The notes: generated by a model not told the origin, from the letters alone. Numbered from the stretch's first letter, positions 1 through 11,939 are shown. The stretch is 64,000 nt of DNA from Nymphaea colorata (GCF_008831285.2 NC_045148.1:5833001-5897000), one strand, 5' to 3'. Numbers and translations are program-made.

Positions 1-562
1 TAGGCTTCCTGGTGTAACTATTAAATAACAATAATTTCTTCATGTACCATGTTCGTCACTTTATTGGAAGAAAGGGGGTGGAAAAAGAAAGGGAAGAAGA
101 TAAAGAGAGAACAAATTCTAGACAGCTAGAAAGGAATAAGCTGCGCACTTGGGGACAATCATTGGTTGCTTGCTTTTAACCTTCCTTACCCTCCACTCCT
201 GCTCCACCTTATAACGCGGTTTCCTCAACCAAAAGCAGGATTTTGTGAAGTTCCAAACACAAACAGGGGACATTAGGGAAGGAAGGGAGCATGGTTGTGC
301 AAGCCGTGACCCCACATGGCACCAACCATTTCTTTATTCCACCACACCAAGACCCCACAATACTGTTTATGATCATGTTCATCATCGTCATCACCAACTT
401 CTTTAAAAGGATGCAAGCCAGATCCCAACTCATGCACACTCCTTCTGACCTTCCTCCTTGTCTCTGCTTCAACCCTTTTCCTCTATTTATGTATACATTT
501 CATCTTGCTTCTGAGGAAACCTGAAAGAGGGAGAGAGAGAGAGATAAGGAAGCGTAATCAAC
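1..562 (+). promoter_or_regulatory. Upstream region and 5' leader of the glycosylase gene
   Basis: No gene is recognisable here. The stretch ends in a TATTTAT-like element near 484-490 and a purine (GA)n tract at about 529-543, just ahead of the ATG at 563. GA/CT tracts are common in plant 5' leaders. The short open frames here overlap on both strands and look non-coding. The transcription start is inferred. Confidence 0.4.
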
Positions 563-3114
563 ATGGCCTTACAGACTTCAACTGATGTGCGTCCCGTGCT
601 GCAGCCTGCGTGTAACAGAGTCCCAACTCAGGAAAGCAGGAAACAAGTAGAGAAATCACAACCAAAACTGCCGTCTTCTGCTCCATCAGCCATGACTAAC
701 CTAACCTTCCCTGCGAAGAAACCAGCTCCGAGGACATCACAGTGTAAACCAACCAAGCCGTCCCCACCAATCTCCCCCAAATCCAAGCCTCTGGCTTCCT
801 TGACAATGCTAAAGCGAGCCAGTGCTAACGATCCTCACAGCCTGAACTTGAGCATCGACAAGCAGTGCCCCGCCACCAACTTCGCCAATGTCAGCACCAA
901 TGCTGCTACCTCGAGCAATAAGCTTCTGAGAGGGAGGAAGAAGTCAAGGCCGTCGAGCAACGGCGGGGAAGCTTCATATGACTCTTCAATCTTGATCAAG
1001 TTTCCCGGCAGCATTGCTGCTGCCAGGAGGGAGCAAGCGAGCCTGCTTCAGGCGCAGAGGAAGCAAAGGATTGCCCACTATGGCAGAATGCCGAAGCCAG
1101 GAGCGAAGGTCGTCCCGGAGGAGCCCCCAACGCCAACCAGCCAGGCCCAAGAGCAGAAGCGATGCAGCTTCATCACTCCCAATTCAGGTTGCAGCTCTCT
1201 GTCTCTGTCTCTGTCTCTTTCTCCACCCACCACCCAAAAGATTAATGGAGAAGAAAAAGAACAAGAAATTAGAGAAAGAGAAATTCTGACTTGGGGAACC
1301 AGCCCTCATGGAGAAGCAGTACAAAATCACATGGAGGTGCTTTGGGCGCTCAAGAATTATTTCTCCATTTTAGCATTTCTCTCACGCGTAGCAGAAAAAC
1401 CTAGATTTATGCTTGCAATCACATGAAATTTTAGTTCTTCAAGAAACCATTCGGCTTCAAACAGGGAAAATAGATTCCTACAAGTTCCTAAGCAAATGTG
1501 GCTCTCTGTGTCATGGGCCTAGCTAGTTAATGTTCTCACTGTTTTCTTTCTCTGCAAATGTGCAGATCCCATCTACGTGAGGTACCATGATGAGGAATGG
1601 GGAGTCCCAGTACATGAAGACAAGTTAGTTGTGACCTTCTCTTCTCTTTTTCCACATTTTCCTGTTCACTATTTAGAATCGCTCTCTTTTATCTCCTGCT
1701 TTTTTTATCCTTACTGAAAGAAGAAAGGAATGTTGTTCCAGGATGCTGTTTGAACTTCTAGTTTTGGCCGGCGCTCAGGTGGGCTTGGACTGGACTACCA
1801 TCTTGAAGATGCGTGATGCCTTCAGGTACACACCCCGTCATGTTACTGGTCTGAACCATCGAATCCTTTTTTGCTCATTTGACGATCTGCTTTTGGGGAA
1901 CTGAGTTATAGGGGAATATTGCAGGGAAGCTTTTGATGGCTTCGACGCGGAGTCAATTGCCAACTTCACCGAGAAAAGAATAGCTTCCATCAGTTCACAA
2001 CTCCACATGGATGTGCTCAAAGTCCGCGGCGTTGTCGACAACTCCAAGAGATTAATCGAGGTGATCATCCTCTTCTCTTCCTCCTTCCCTCCGCCACTAA
2101 TTTCTTAGAGGCGACTAATGCATGGAAGAACACCAGCTAATCGGAACACGCTTCTGCTTCATAAAAAGCAGCCATGATTACCACCTGAAACGCGGTTTAG
2201 ACATTTCAAAATCGGGCTTCTGTTCTGTTTATTATTTACTACCTTTTGATTTATCTCCTAAAATCTACTGTGGCAAAGCTTTTTGGAAAAGCAAAGCTGA
2301 AAAATGTTTTATAATTGAGAAAGAATATTCTGTCACGCACATCATTTTCTCTCCCTTAGATTTGGGGAGTTGTATATGAATCAGAATTTGTAAACTGCCA
2401 GTAACTTCTAATTCCATCGCATACATGCACCTCCAGGAGGTAAATCGCATCGTAAGATGCTACTGGGACCCAATTTCTGGTCTTGTATTTCAAAGACCGG
2501 CAGCCTGGTCTCTTCTGTAACCAGGTCAGACCATACTTTATTACTCAGGCAGCAGCCGTGGTAAAAAAAATTGTGTGCAAATCACAGTCCCGAGAGCCAT
2601 TGGGCTTCGTTGGTGTGGCCAGAAAGATCGTACCCAAGTTCATGGACAGATGGCCTGTGCCTGGTTTACACCAACGTCTAGCAACCAGAATCTTTTCTTT
2701 TTCCTGCAGTATTTTCTCACTTATGACAGAGGTCAAAACTGTTTTTACCATCTTTTTTTCTTTTGGAGATTCATTTGTTCATATGACTGATGATCGTGTG
2801 CGTTATTGTTTCTTCAAATGGTGCAGATAAAACGAGAGTTTGGATCGTTCGACAACTACATATGGGGGTTTCTAAATCACAAACCAATGTGCCCTGATTA
2901 CAGGTCATGGAGGAAGGTGCCTGTGAAGACATCCAAGTCTGAGAGCATCAGCAAGGACATGGTAAGAAGGAAATTCCGCTACGTGGGACCAACTGTCATT
3001 CACTCATTCATGCAGGCTGCTGGCTTGACCAATGACCACCTCATCACCTGCCCTCGCCACACACACTGCATGTCAATGGCAGCAGCAGCTCCCTCCAATG
3101 TTTCCTCACAATAA
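563..3114 (+). CDS. DNA-3-methyladenine glycosylase I (TAG family), 5 exons
   Basis: The product is a base-excision-repair enzyme that removes 3-methyladenine from DNA. Exons are 563-1187, 1566-1623, 1742-1825, 1925-2060 and 2827-3114. All introns are GT-AG and phases agree, giving 396 aa. Residues 1-200 are a Ser/Pro/Lys-rich, probably disordered extension, including the basic stretch LLRGRKKSRP and a Lys/Arg/Gln-rich segment near 155-172. The TAG domain runs from about 201 to 376. It shows Cys201 and His216 (in YHDEEWGVP), and His372 and Cys376 (in HLITC). These match the four zinc-snap ligands known for bacterial TAG. FELLVLAGAQ in exon 3 carries the family's conserved active-site Glu. KTSKSESISKDMVRR and FVGPT-like RYVGPTVIHSFMQAAG are typical plant signatures. 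The extension is usual in plant homologues and could direct nuclear localisation (inference). The start is the first ATG after the GA leader. Confidence 0.93.
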
Positions 3115-3938
3115 CCTTCCTACCAGGACTTGAAGGAACAAGAAAGGAAGAAAATTTATGACTCTTCTTCTCTTCAAGTGATTCCTAACTACATTGTGAC
3201 CTTCTTCTTTTTTGTTTTACTGTTTTGTATCATGGGTATGTTAACAGAGAAGGGTTGTAGTTTTATGTGTATTTGGGTTGTCTAATTTGGGCTTCTAGAG
3301 GTTTTTTCTCCTCTGCTTTTAAAGTGAATGACTTCAGTGTGTATGATTTGTGAAAAGGGTGGATGAATCAAGAAATGAGAAGGATAGGAGTGGATGGTAG
3401 GAAAAGTGGCATAAGGAAAGGGACAGAGAGCATGTGAGTTGGCAGGCAAATGCATGTGTGTGATGTCAGGCACTCCATTGTTGGCTTTAATCCTCCATGT
3501 GACTGTGCCCTCTCAGTTCCTTCCTTTAACAGGCTGTGTCCCCAAGTGTGGAGGGCCCCTACCATGTTGCGTCTCTTCTCTCTTTATCTCTGTGTTATCT
3601 ATTACCAAAGCCTCTCTCTCTCTCTCTCTCTCTCCCTCTCTTTATTGAGATGGACTGGAGGGAGCATAATGTACCATGCTAAGTTTTTTTAAGGCATGAA
3701 TGCCAAGACATGGGGGCCAGAGTTGGAGATCCATGGCTCCTCACTTCGTGCGATTCTTACAATGTAACACTTTGCGTCATGTGCTTCTGTTTTCTGCTGT
3801 CTTTCTTTTGGTTGGTGCTGCCCATTGTTGGTTTTGATGAGCTGTATGATTATATGCTCTTACTTGCCTTTTCTTTAAATGCAAATTGTAGCCCAACTTG
3901 TTTCTAAATTGATTTGCTGATTCCCGTGGAATGACATA

Positions 3939-3970
<32 letters not shown>

Positions 3971-4571
3971 ATATATATCACAGCACGCGCCCTGATTAAA
4001 GACTGCCCAATGTATTTGATGAAGGAGATCCCTCCTGGCTGGAGAGAGAGAGAGAGAGCTTGTTTTTATAATATGCTGGCCCAAGGAGACCCTACAGATG
4101 TACTTAGCATTTCTTTTTTCATCTTAAGTACGAACTCTTAAATAATACTCTTTTGATGAAGATTGAGTTGTTAAGTTCCTAAATACAAAGTATTATGTAT
4201 CATTAATGATCTGTGAAGAACCTCAAATGGCCAGTTAGGTGATGATTAAGAATCTACTAATATCTAATTAAACAGATCATGTGAATCGAATCCGTGCAAC
4301 CAAATTCCAATACAGGACAAAGGAAAGGACACAAAAATAAATGGGATGTAACTATCCATGGTATCTCGGCACGAAGCTTAAGCTTGTCCTATTCCGCAAT
4401 AATATTGTTAAGGACAGTAAAAGCCATGTGAAAAAGCAATGGTAAAACACGCAAACTAGTTTGCTTAATTAACCAAGATGATCAGATCTTTGAACGCTTG
4501 AACAAATGGGCAAACGTCATGCATCTTTAGTTGTAGACGTTTGAAGTTGTGTTAGTATATACATGTAGAGC
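3115..4571. other. Intergenic: 3' flank of the glycosylase gene and microsatellites
   Basis: The first few hundred bases should hold the 3' UTR, although no AATAAA is obvious. A (CT)n tract lies at about 3611-3640 and (CT)n/(TA)n tracts at about 3940-3978. No coding signal is convincing. The short open frames on both strands overlap and have low-complexity content. Confidence 0.5.
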
Positions 4572-4991
4572 TAAGGATGTTCAATGAGTTGAGCTGGGTC
4601 GACTCGACTTCACTCGATTAAACTCACTCTTGTAATAAACAAGCAGAGTTCGAGTTAAAAACAAACTCGGTTAAGCAAATGAGTCAAGTTTGATTTAGGT
4701 GAGCTCGGTTCATTTAAACTCGAGTAAAAAGCTCGTGAAGAGAATGCATAAACAGGCATTTCAAATATCATCAGAATAAATAAATATCTCCACTACCCCA
4801 CATAAATAAATATCTTCACTACTGCCATCATTTTTTTTTTTAATAACAGATCGGCTATTTTCAAGCCCAATCTCGGCTCGATCAAGCTCGAGCCTACTTG
4901 TACTCGAGCCATTCCAGTTTGGCTTTTGAGACACAAGCCAAAGTTCGAGCCCCAGATCAGCTCAGCTCAGCTCAGCTTGTGTACATCCCTA
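4572..4991. mobile_element. hAT-like MITE with iterated CTCGAG/GAGCTC motifs
   Basis: The ends form imperfect inverted repeats: TAAGGATGTTCAATGAGTTG on the left, and a right end whose reverse complement is TAGGGATGTACACAAGCTGA. Inside the ends are many GAGCTCG, ACTCGA and GCTCGAGC units on both sides of an AT-rich core. The layout and the TAGGGATGT end are typical of plant non-autonomous hAT elements. I see no matching 8 bp flanking duplication, so this is probably an old or slightly misbounded copy. Confidence 0.55.
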
Positions 4992-5288
4992 TATACGGGA
5001 GTCTTTCTTTCCTCATAGGTTTGAAGCAAAAGGAATTAATTGAACAATTGCGTTAGGCACTATTGTAGTGATTTGGGAAGAGGGCTTTCGGCAATTACTG
5101 TGAATCAACTTCCACAATCCTCTATAAGATGGAAGTAAGGGCCCGTAATTTTCATTGACATAGAATTTCAAGACGTTAACTAACCTGGTTGGCCTATTGG
5201 TCAAGCAACTCATTGTGTATCTGACTAGGTTAACAAAATTTCATTAGTTGCAAGTGAAATTAACCTAGCAATATGATGCTCAATCACT

Positions 5289-5478
5289 TCAGCTGAGCAG
5301 GAGGTTGTCTCACCGCTCGTAGCAAGGCCAAAGAGCCTCTTCACTCCCCTTGCATGCATGAGGTACGATACATCAAGTCTTCTCTTTTATGGTTTAAGAG
5401 AGTAGCACTCATAAGAATCGAATAGGTGACATGCCATCTACATGCCCGTCTGCCCAACCAGCTATATTATTGAGGTGC
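5289..5478 (-). mobile_element. SINE-like element with perfect 14 bp target-site duplication
   Basis: The 14-mer GATGCTCAATCACT flanks the element exactly, at 5275-5288 and 5479-5492. On the minus strand, a degenerate Pol III A box (TAGCTGGTTGGG, 5453-5464) is followed about 28 bp later by a B-box-like TATTCGATTC (5415-5424). That is the arrangement of a tRNA-derived SINE. No poly(A) tail is evident at the 3' end (5289), and the A box has mismatches, so the family is uncertain. The duplication itself is clear. Confidence 0.55.
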
Positions 5479-5492
5479 GATGCTCAATCACT

Positions 5493-5930
5493 AGAAAGCT
5501 GGCTTACTAGAAGGCAAAAGGAGGTTGGAATAAATTAAAATGCGGAATTTTGATCTTCATAAACTTTAGCTAGCGCGACTAATGCTGCTAAATTGGCACA
5601 GCTGCGCGGTTAGGTTGCTCTGATCGGAATGTTAAAAAGCGTTAACATACCGAATATGTCAACTGAAGTGACAAAACCCAATTCTCCTGAGGTTCAAAGT
5701 CGAGGTCGAGTTTGGTGTTAGGTGGCTAACATGGGAACCCATGTTCTCCATTTTACTTGAGAGCACTAATTCCTATTTTTTTTTTATAAGAAGACATTTT
5801 TTGAGTTCTACTTTTTCCCTTATAGGGAGGGTCGCCTTTTGATTTACCATCAATGGTTCTTGGCGGGCTCACGTAATGGCTGTTGCAGCAGTTGCCCACA
5901 CACCAGCTCACAAAATTCACTTTATTTACA
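5493..5930. other. Intergenic, nothing recognised
   Basis: AT-rich DNA with short poly(T). I see no coding frame, RNA gene or clear repeat boundary. Confidence 0.4.
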
Positions 5931-5938
5931 TATAAATG

Positions 5939-6469
5939 CAAGCCTAGGAATCAGGCTGGGCCGCCACCAGGCCGGCTCGGTTCGGGCCGGGAAAAACCTG
6001 GCCCGGGTCCGATAGGCCGGCCCGGCGGCAGCCCGACTCCCGCCTTCCGTCCCCCGCTCCCCCTCCTCCTCTGTCTCCCTCTCCGCTCCCACTCCCCCTC
6101 TCCCTCTCCCTCTCCCTCTCCCTCTTTGCTCCTGCTCCCCTTCTCCCTCTCCGCTCCCCCTCTTCCGCCCTCCTCCGTCTCCCTCGCCGCTCCCCCTCTT
6201 CCGCCCTCCTCCGTCTCCCTCGCCGCTCCCCCTCCTCCTCCGTCGCCGTTGCTGCAGTCGTTCATCGTGTGGGCCGTCGGCGGGGACCCAACGCCGTAGT
6301 CGGAGGGTGACGGGAGGGCGGGGGGAAAGGGGGTCAGAAGGGGGAAAGGGTGTCAAGGAGGGGGAAAGGAGGTCGGGAGGGTGGGCTGGGCCGAGCCAGG
6401 TCCGGGTCGGGCTGAGCAGCCTGATGGACCGGATCGGGCAGGCCCGACGCGGCCCGATGCCCACCCCTA
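5939..6469. mobile_element. GC-rich hAT-like MITE with 8 bp target-site duplication
   Basis: TATAAATG flanks the element at 5931-5938 and 6470-6477. The right end read on the minus strand is TAGGGGTGGGCATCGGGCCG, a typical plant hAT end. The left end (CAAGCCTAGGAATCAGGCTG) is a degraded partner. The subterminal regions are packed with GGGCC, GGCCGG and CGGGTC units. The middle (about 6046-6240) is a C/T-rich low-complexity tract with a duplicated unit of about 36 bp (CCGCCCTCCTCCGTCTCCCT recurs). This tract creates long but meaningless open frames on both strands. Confidence 0.6.
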
Positions 6470-7059
6470 TATAAATGTCCCTTAAAATATGAAATTTGTA
6501 GTAATAGTGCTCCTTAACCGGAACTTTTTGGCTCTACTACTGCCGCGACCACACCAAAATGAACTCACTACAACAAAATAGTGCAGCGGTGGCTCCAAGA
6601 CATCAAGCAGCTTATTTTATCCACTCTATTAAGATGCATGTCTCAAGACACAAGAACAGTAGGGAAAATAAAAAATAGAAAATAAAGTTTTTATCTGAGC
6701 AATGATCAGAAGAGGGAGTCAAGACTTGTCCATTCGATTGGCATCATTAACTAGCTAACGTCAAGAGCGTTAAACTGTCGGAAGTCATTCAAGTTATTAA
6801 ATATTTTTTACGTGTTTTTAAACTGCCGGAAGTCATGACCTACATTTCCGTTTTTTGTTTTAGACATATTCCTCCGCGTCTGATTCAATGCTTGACCCTC
6901 GAACAGCAACCTTTCTCGATGGTCAACTTAGTTTTTACTTAACCTGAGTTGTTTAATAAGCAGACGTGATCTAATTTTGTCCGCCAACTTTCACCATATC
7001 GAAAGAGACGCACATGTCCTACTTCTCCTTTTATCTCCCTCTCAAATAATTGTTACCAT

Positions 7060-7063
<4 letters not shown>

Positions 7064-7131
<68 letters not shown>
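7064..7131. repeat. (TA)n followed by (GA)n microsatellite
   Basis: A run of TA dinucleotides to about 7100 passes directly into about 15 GA units. It abuts the left end of the interspersed repeat starting at 7131. Confidence 0.95.
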
Positions 7132-7133
<2 letters not shown>

Positions 7134-7490
7134 TGGTAAAAACCAGATGAATACTAGACCCTTTAATTTTTTGCTAAAAAAATAAAATACAAACATCCTA
7201 AAATATTTATAAAAACTATCTTAATATAAAGCTTACTTATCAAGTTGTTTTTATGAAAAATGTTGATTTTCTATTATGAAAATATTGATGCTATGAGAAC
7301 CATTCCTTTTTGTTTATTATGAAAACACTATCAAAACCGAACAAATGATCAACTTAATATATTGTTTGCTATTGTTTGCGTCAACCTACCCTTAAGATCA
7401 TATTGGTAAGGACAGATTAAATAATAATAATTTCATATTGAAATGGTTTAGTTTTTGTCCCTGACCTATTTATCTGGTTTCTATCAATCA
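7131..7490. mobile_element. Interspersed repeat with GGTAAAAACCAGA ends, copy 1
   Basis: The left end reads AATTGGTAAAAACCAGATGA. The right end contains GTTTTTGTCCCTGACC and TCTGGTTTCTATCAAT, which read inversely as GATAGAAACCAGA and GGTCAGGGACAAAAAC. The AT-rich interior (AAGTTGTTTTTATGAAAAAT, CAACTTAATATATTG) is shared with copy 2 at 7501-7900. The copy is bordered by GA on the left and TA on the right. No coding capacity is seen. Superfamily unknown. Confidence 0.5.
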
Positions 7491-7500
7491 CTATATATAT

Positions 7501-7900
7501 AACCAGACGCTTAGGTCAAGGATAAAAACCTGACCTTTTAATTTTTGTTTAAAAAATTATTTTAAATAACTAGACACTTAGGTCAGGGATGCCTTTTAAT
7601 TTTGGTTAAAAATTTATTTTTCAAGTAAAATATAAACATCTGAATATATTTAAAAAAACTATTTTAATATACAACATGCTTTGATTCAAGTTGTTTTTAT
7701 GAAAAATATGAATATTTTTATCATGAAAATGTTCATGTTATATAGGCCATTCATTTTTTTTATTATAAAACTATATTAAAGTCTAATAAATTATGAACTT
7801 AATATATGTTTTGCATCAACATATTCTTAAGGTCATATCAATATGGTTAGATAAAGGGTCTGATTTTTATTTCTGACCTAAGTATATTTCTACCAATTTC
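7501..7900. mobile_element. Interspersed repeat with ACCAGAC ends, copy 2
   Basis: This is a diverged near-tandem copy of the preceding unit. It starts AACCAGACGCTTAGGTCAAG and carries an internal partial repeat of that end near 7563-7590. It shares TTCAAGTTGTTTTTATGAAA and ends at TTCTGACCTAAGTATATTTC TACCAATTTC. A (CA)n tract follows at about 7914-7934. Confidence 0.45.
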
Positions 7901-7934
7901 TTTTTATCTCAATACACACACACACACACACACA

Positions 7935-10339
7935 TAGGAAGAGAGAGAAATTGGTAAGCTAGATTTGTTGAGTGATGAAACTTTTTTTATCCTTATTTTT
8001 CTTCCAACTGTCGACATGAGAAGATTAAGAGTTGAGATTGTTCTTTATCTATCCAGCATCTAAGTGTTTAGTACCTACCATTCCTTTTTTTTTCTCTCTT
8101 TTTATATGTATATGTGTGTGTGAATCCATAGATATGTCAAATCACATCTATCAAAAGGTAAAACAAGATGCCTTAAAATGGATTTAAGTATCTAAGTTTG
8201 GGCAATATAATGTTATACACACGATTAAGAGTGATTTAATAGGAATTATGTAATTCATTTTCTGAGTTTTAAATCTGTTATTTGAATTATAAGTTATTTA
8301 ATGACAGCTCTAAAATATTGAATTTTTGGTAGTTAAAAAGCAGTATTTTACACAAACTTTGTATGTTAAAGTGCTTTTAAGTCTCTGATACACAGATCTC
8401 TCTCTCTTTCTCTCTACCCTTCTTATTTTGCTTTAGTGTACATTGTATTGTATATTTTGTCTTTTTGTTTATGTTTTGCGTTTGTTATTGTAACTGGAGG
8501 ACTTCTAGTCCCCAAATTTTGGTATTGATTCTCATTTTATCGGCTCTCTCTCTCTCTCTTTCTATTGTGGAGAAATATGTTATATTGGTGCACAAAATTT
8601 TGGTGTGATAGTATGGTTAATGACAAAAATGCCCCGGTTAAAAGAAAAAGAAATTTTTTTTTAAGGACAAAAATGAAAATAAAAATAACATAAAGGACAA
8701 TCTTTTTTAAATAATTACCAAAATATTCTTCATTTTATTTTGGGTACGTGGGCTGCGTGCAATTCACTCCCATTGTGGACCACTTCATATGCGAGAGCTA
8801 GTGATGATCAATTTGGCACATATAAACCGAAACTTAAACTTGCGTGCAGAATCAGAAGGCACAACAATGGAAAGGTTAGGACCCTTAAAGTAAGGATGCA
8901 TTTTGAATGTCGCCTTGGAGCTTAAATCTCTGATCTGACACGAAGGCCAGATTAAATTTATGGCTGCAGCAATGTAGGTAATTAAAACTGCAAATTTAGC
9001 TAGGCCTGCAGAATTGAATTAGTGAAAGGAGAGCAGGGGGTGCGACACGAGGTCTATTAAATCTGAGAAGCAAATATCAAAAATTCATGATGTAATTCAT
9101 CTTTCTTTCAAACAACAAGAGATTTCATATTCTTGTTTCTTTGGACTCGTTTGGCATTGGGAACAATAAGATATTGTTCCATGCATCTGCTCAGGGATGA
9201 GAGATGGGGACAAATTCATAAAATGCTAGAACACAATTTTTCTTAAATCTACTTCAATCTTTGAAGCACATTCATAGAAAGCATGTCACCATTCACATTA
9301 ACAAACAACTTCTTAGAATCTAAGATCTCCAAGTAAAATTTTCTTTTAGTTTCCATCATGGCAGTCCTAGTTAGCCGTCAACGTTTGGCAACTTAAAATT
9401 GGAGTGCCCATATCGATAAAAAAGGAAGAGAGATGAAAGAGTAAATAATTCTATGAAAGATAAATGGGTCAGGCAATTAACAAGGCATGGGGACTATTAA
9501 TTACAGAAACACTCGTCAACGAACGGCGCTTAAATGCTCCTGCGCCTGTATAAAGTAAGCCGCGAGCTAGCCAAGATCCGCGAGACCATGCTCATGAATC
9601 GTCATCCTCAGTTAATGTCTAGAAGCTTATTGGAGCATGCAGGCATCCCATCTCTTTTCTTCCATTATCCAAGAGAAAGATTTCAGAATCCAAGAAGTCC
9701 CTACCGAAAATAAAACGTGAAACACAGAGAGGACGGAATAAGATATAAAGATGGAAGGAAAAGCCCATAAAAGGCTGGCGAAGCTGATGGGGATGGCAGA
9801 TAGCCCTTCTCTCCCTCTCTCTCTCTCTTTTTCTCTCGTGTGCCATCTTCTCCTTCATATGCTCGAATGATTGCGTACAGAACAATATTAAAAGGGAGGT
9901 CGCTTGCATCACGTGGAGCATGATTGAATCGCTGGTTTCCTAAGCAGAAACTCCATGACAAGCGATTCTCACTGATCCCAATATGCTTTTCTCTTTCTCT
10001 ATGTGTGGGCATGGTCGAGACTGTTCAATTTTGCTTTTGCTAGATTCAGTAGCAGAAGCATGGGTTGCATGAATAACTCATTTAAAATCAAATGGGATAA
10101 TACATAGATGGATCGTGAATGAGAAAAAGAGGTAGCCATTTTGGACTGGAAGAACCAGTCACAAATTATATATATATAATGCTGCCTTGTACTAAATGTT
10201 GTCAGATAAATAAAGTTCAAAAAATTTATCATTAAAAAACTATAAAAACTATAAATTATTGCTAAAACCACTAAAAACTACAGTCACATCATAAACCATA
10301 GCTGATACCAATTTAATGACTTTTTAGTGACAAATTTTT

Positions 10340-10381
<42 letters not shown>

Positions 10382-11440
10382 TCCAAAACAATTATAAAGT
10401 TCATTCATGAGAATCTTTTTAGCGTATTAAGCTCATCGTATGTGTTCGATAAAAAAAAATGGAACTTTTATGTTGGTTTTTCTTGGTTTTGAACTTGAAG
10501 AATCACATCTTCATAACTGAGCACGCACGAAATCTTAATTTCTTGCCTATGATCAATTTGCCAACCCTTTAGATTAAGTTTTTGTTGCCTCAAGGGTTTT
10601 CAGCTTGTGGTGTATGTGCTTCTATCCATTAATGTGTTGTAATCGCTGGTCATCATTCTTGCTGCATGGAACGATCGGTCGATCGCTTGTTCATTGCGTG
10701 CGTGAAATTACAACGCAATATATGTGCGTTAAAAACAATGATGGTATCTTGTAGGTACTGCTACTTCAAGAAAATATCATTTTTCAAAGTCGTATTAGTA
10801 GTTTAGTTCTTGAAAATGCATTTTTAAATCATGTTGGATCTATTTATCTTACTAAAATTTTAAAAAGTTTAGCTAAGATAACTAAAACAACATTATTCTT
10901 GTACCCAATTAGTAAACTTACATACTAAGCCGTAAGCAGTCCCAAGATTATAAGGAGAATAAGAATAGTGTCTCCTTATTAGTTGGCAGAAAAGCACTGT
11001 TGTTATTCTCCTTGCTCTACTTTCTGTTCTTTTCCTTTTACAGGTTTCTTTTTCCTGTATGTATTTCCTTATCATCTGCCCTAATTTACTTGCCACTATG
11101 CTTCTAATTGATACAGCTACTTAGCAGCTTTATAAAAGAGGAACATAAAAAGATGTAAAGTGAAGGTGAAAATTAATGAGAGACAGAAGAAGGTCCAAAG
11201 CTGGACTGTTAAGGGCGTTCTGTTTGTTCTGATTGTACAACTACTCATTCTAATAATCATTCTCCTTTATCTTTTTTAAACTTTTATTTATATATATATA
11301 AGTTAAAACTTTACAAAATATAGGATATGGAATATAAAGTATGCAAATATTGCAAGTAGTTAGTTGAAGAGTAACTAAAAAAATGCCACACTACGTCGCC
11401 AACTATGGCTTAAATTAATCATGACTAAAAAACCAGTATC
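7935..11440. other. Intergenic, AT-rich, no gene recognised
   Basis: Scattered CT-rich tracts (8397-8415, 8544-8562, 9811-9835) and a (TA)n run at 10344-10378 are the only clear structures. Open frames in this stretch are short, overlap on both strands and show no familiar domain. I see no tRNA or rRNA. Confidence 0.45.
10344..10378. repeat. (TA)n microsatellite
   Basis: Uninterrupted alternating A/T dinucleotides. Confidence 0.95.
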
Positions 11441-11449
11441 CAAGTCGTT

Positions 11450-11455
11450 ACACAC

Positions 11456-11505
<50 letters not shown>

Positions 11506-11506
11506 T
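11450..11506. repeat. (CA)n-(TA)n compound microsatellite
   Basis: A CA run with one CG interruption near 11460 is followed by a short TA run. It directly borders the left end of the third copy of the ACCAGAC-ended repeat. Confidence 0.95.
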
Positions 11507-11515
11507 GAGGAAAGT

Positions 11516-11878
11516 TGGTAAAAACCAGACCAGTTGGGTAAGAGACAAAAACCAGACCTATTAAAAATAATTAAATATTTTTTTTCAATATAACCTTATA
11601 GATACGATCTTAAGAGTGTTTTGATGGGAAACATGTATTAAGTTAGTCGTTTTCTTTCTTAAATAATGTTTTCTAAATAATAAAAAAAATGAACAGCTCT
11701 TATAACACAACTTTGATAGTAGAAAGACCATTTTTTCTTGCAAAAAAGACTTAAACTAAAACATGATTTACATTAAATTAGTGTTTATAAACACATTTGA
11801 AAACTCACATTTTAATTAAAACATTTTTCAAAAACAAATCTAAGAAGTCTGGTTTTTGTCCCTCACCCAAGTGGTCTG

Positions 11879-11880
<2 letters not shown>
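11516..11880. mobile_element. Interspersed repeat with about 34 bp terminal inverted repeats, copy 3
   Basis: The left end contains GGTAAAAACCAGACCAGTTG then GGTAAGAGACAAAAACCAGA. The right end (TCTGGTTTTTGTCCCTCACC then CAAGTGGTCTGG) is its near-exact reverse complement. The interior is AT-rich and non-coding. It is bordered on both sides by CA/TA microsatellite, (GT)n at about 11880-11892 and (TA)n at 11893-11937. This is the best-preserved member of the family also seen at 7131-7900. Confidence 0.6.

Positions 11881-11937
<57 letters not shown>
11881..11937. repeat. (GT)n-(TA)n compound microsatellite
   Basis: A GT run passes into a TA run of about 44 bp, bordering the right end of the repeat at 11516-11880. 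Confidence 0.95.
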
Positions 11938-11938
<1 letters not shown>

Positions 11939-11939
11939 C

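Noticed and set aside
2122-2790. Frames within intron 4 of the glycosylase gene
   Set aside because: The catalytic domain joins perfectly from 2060 to 2827, and nothing in this intron matches the family.
5883-6464. Long overlapping frames on both strands (up to 180 codons)
   Set aside because: They come from a C/T low-complexity core inside a MITE. The peptides are Arg/Gly/Glu or Pro/Ser repeats with no domain.
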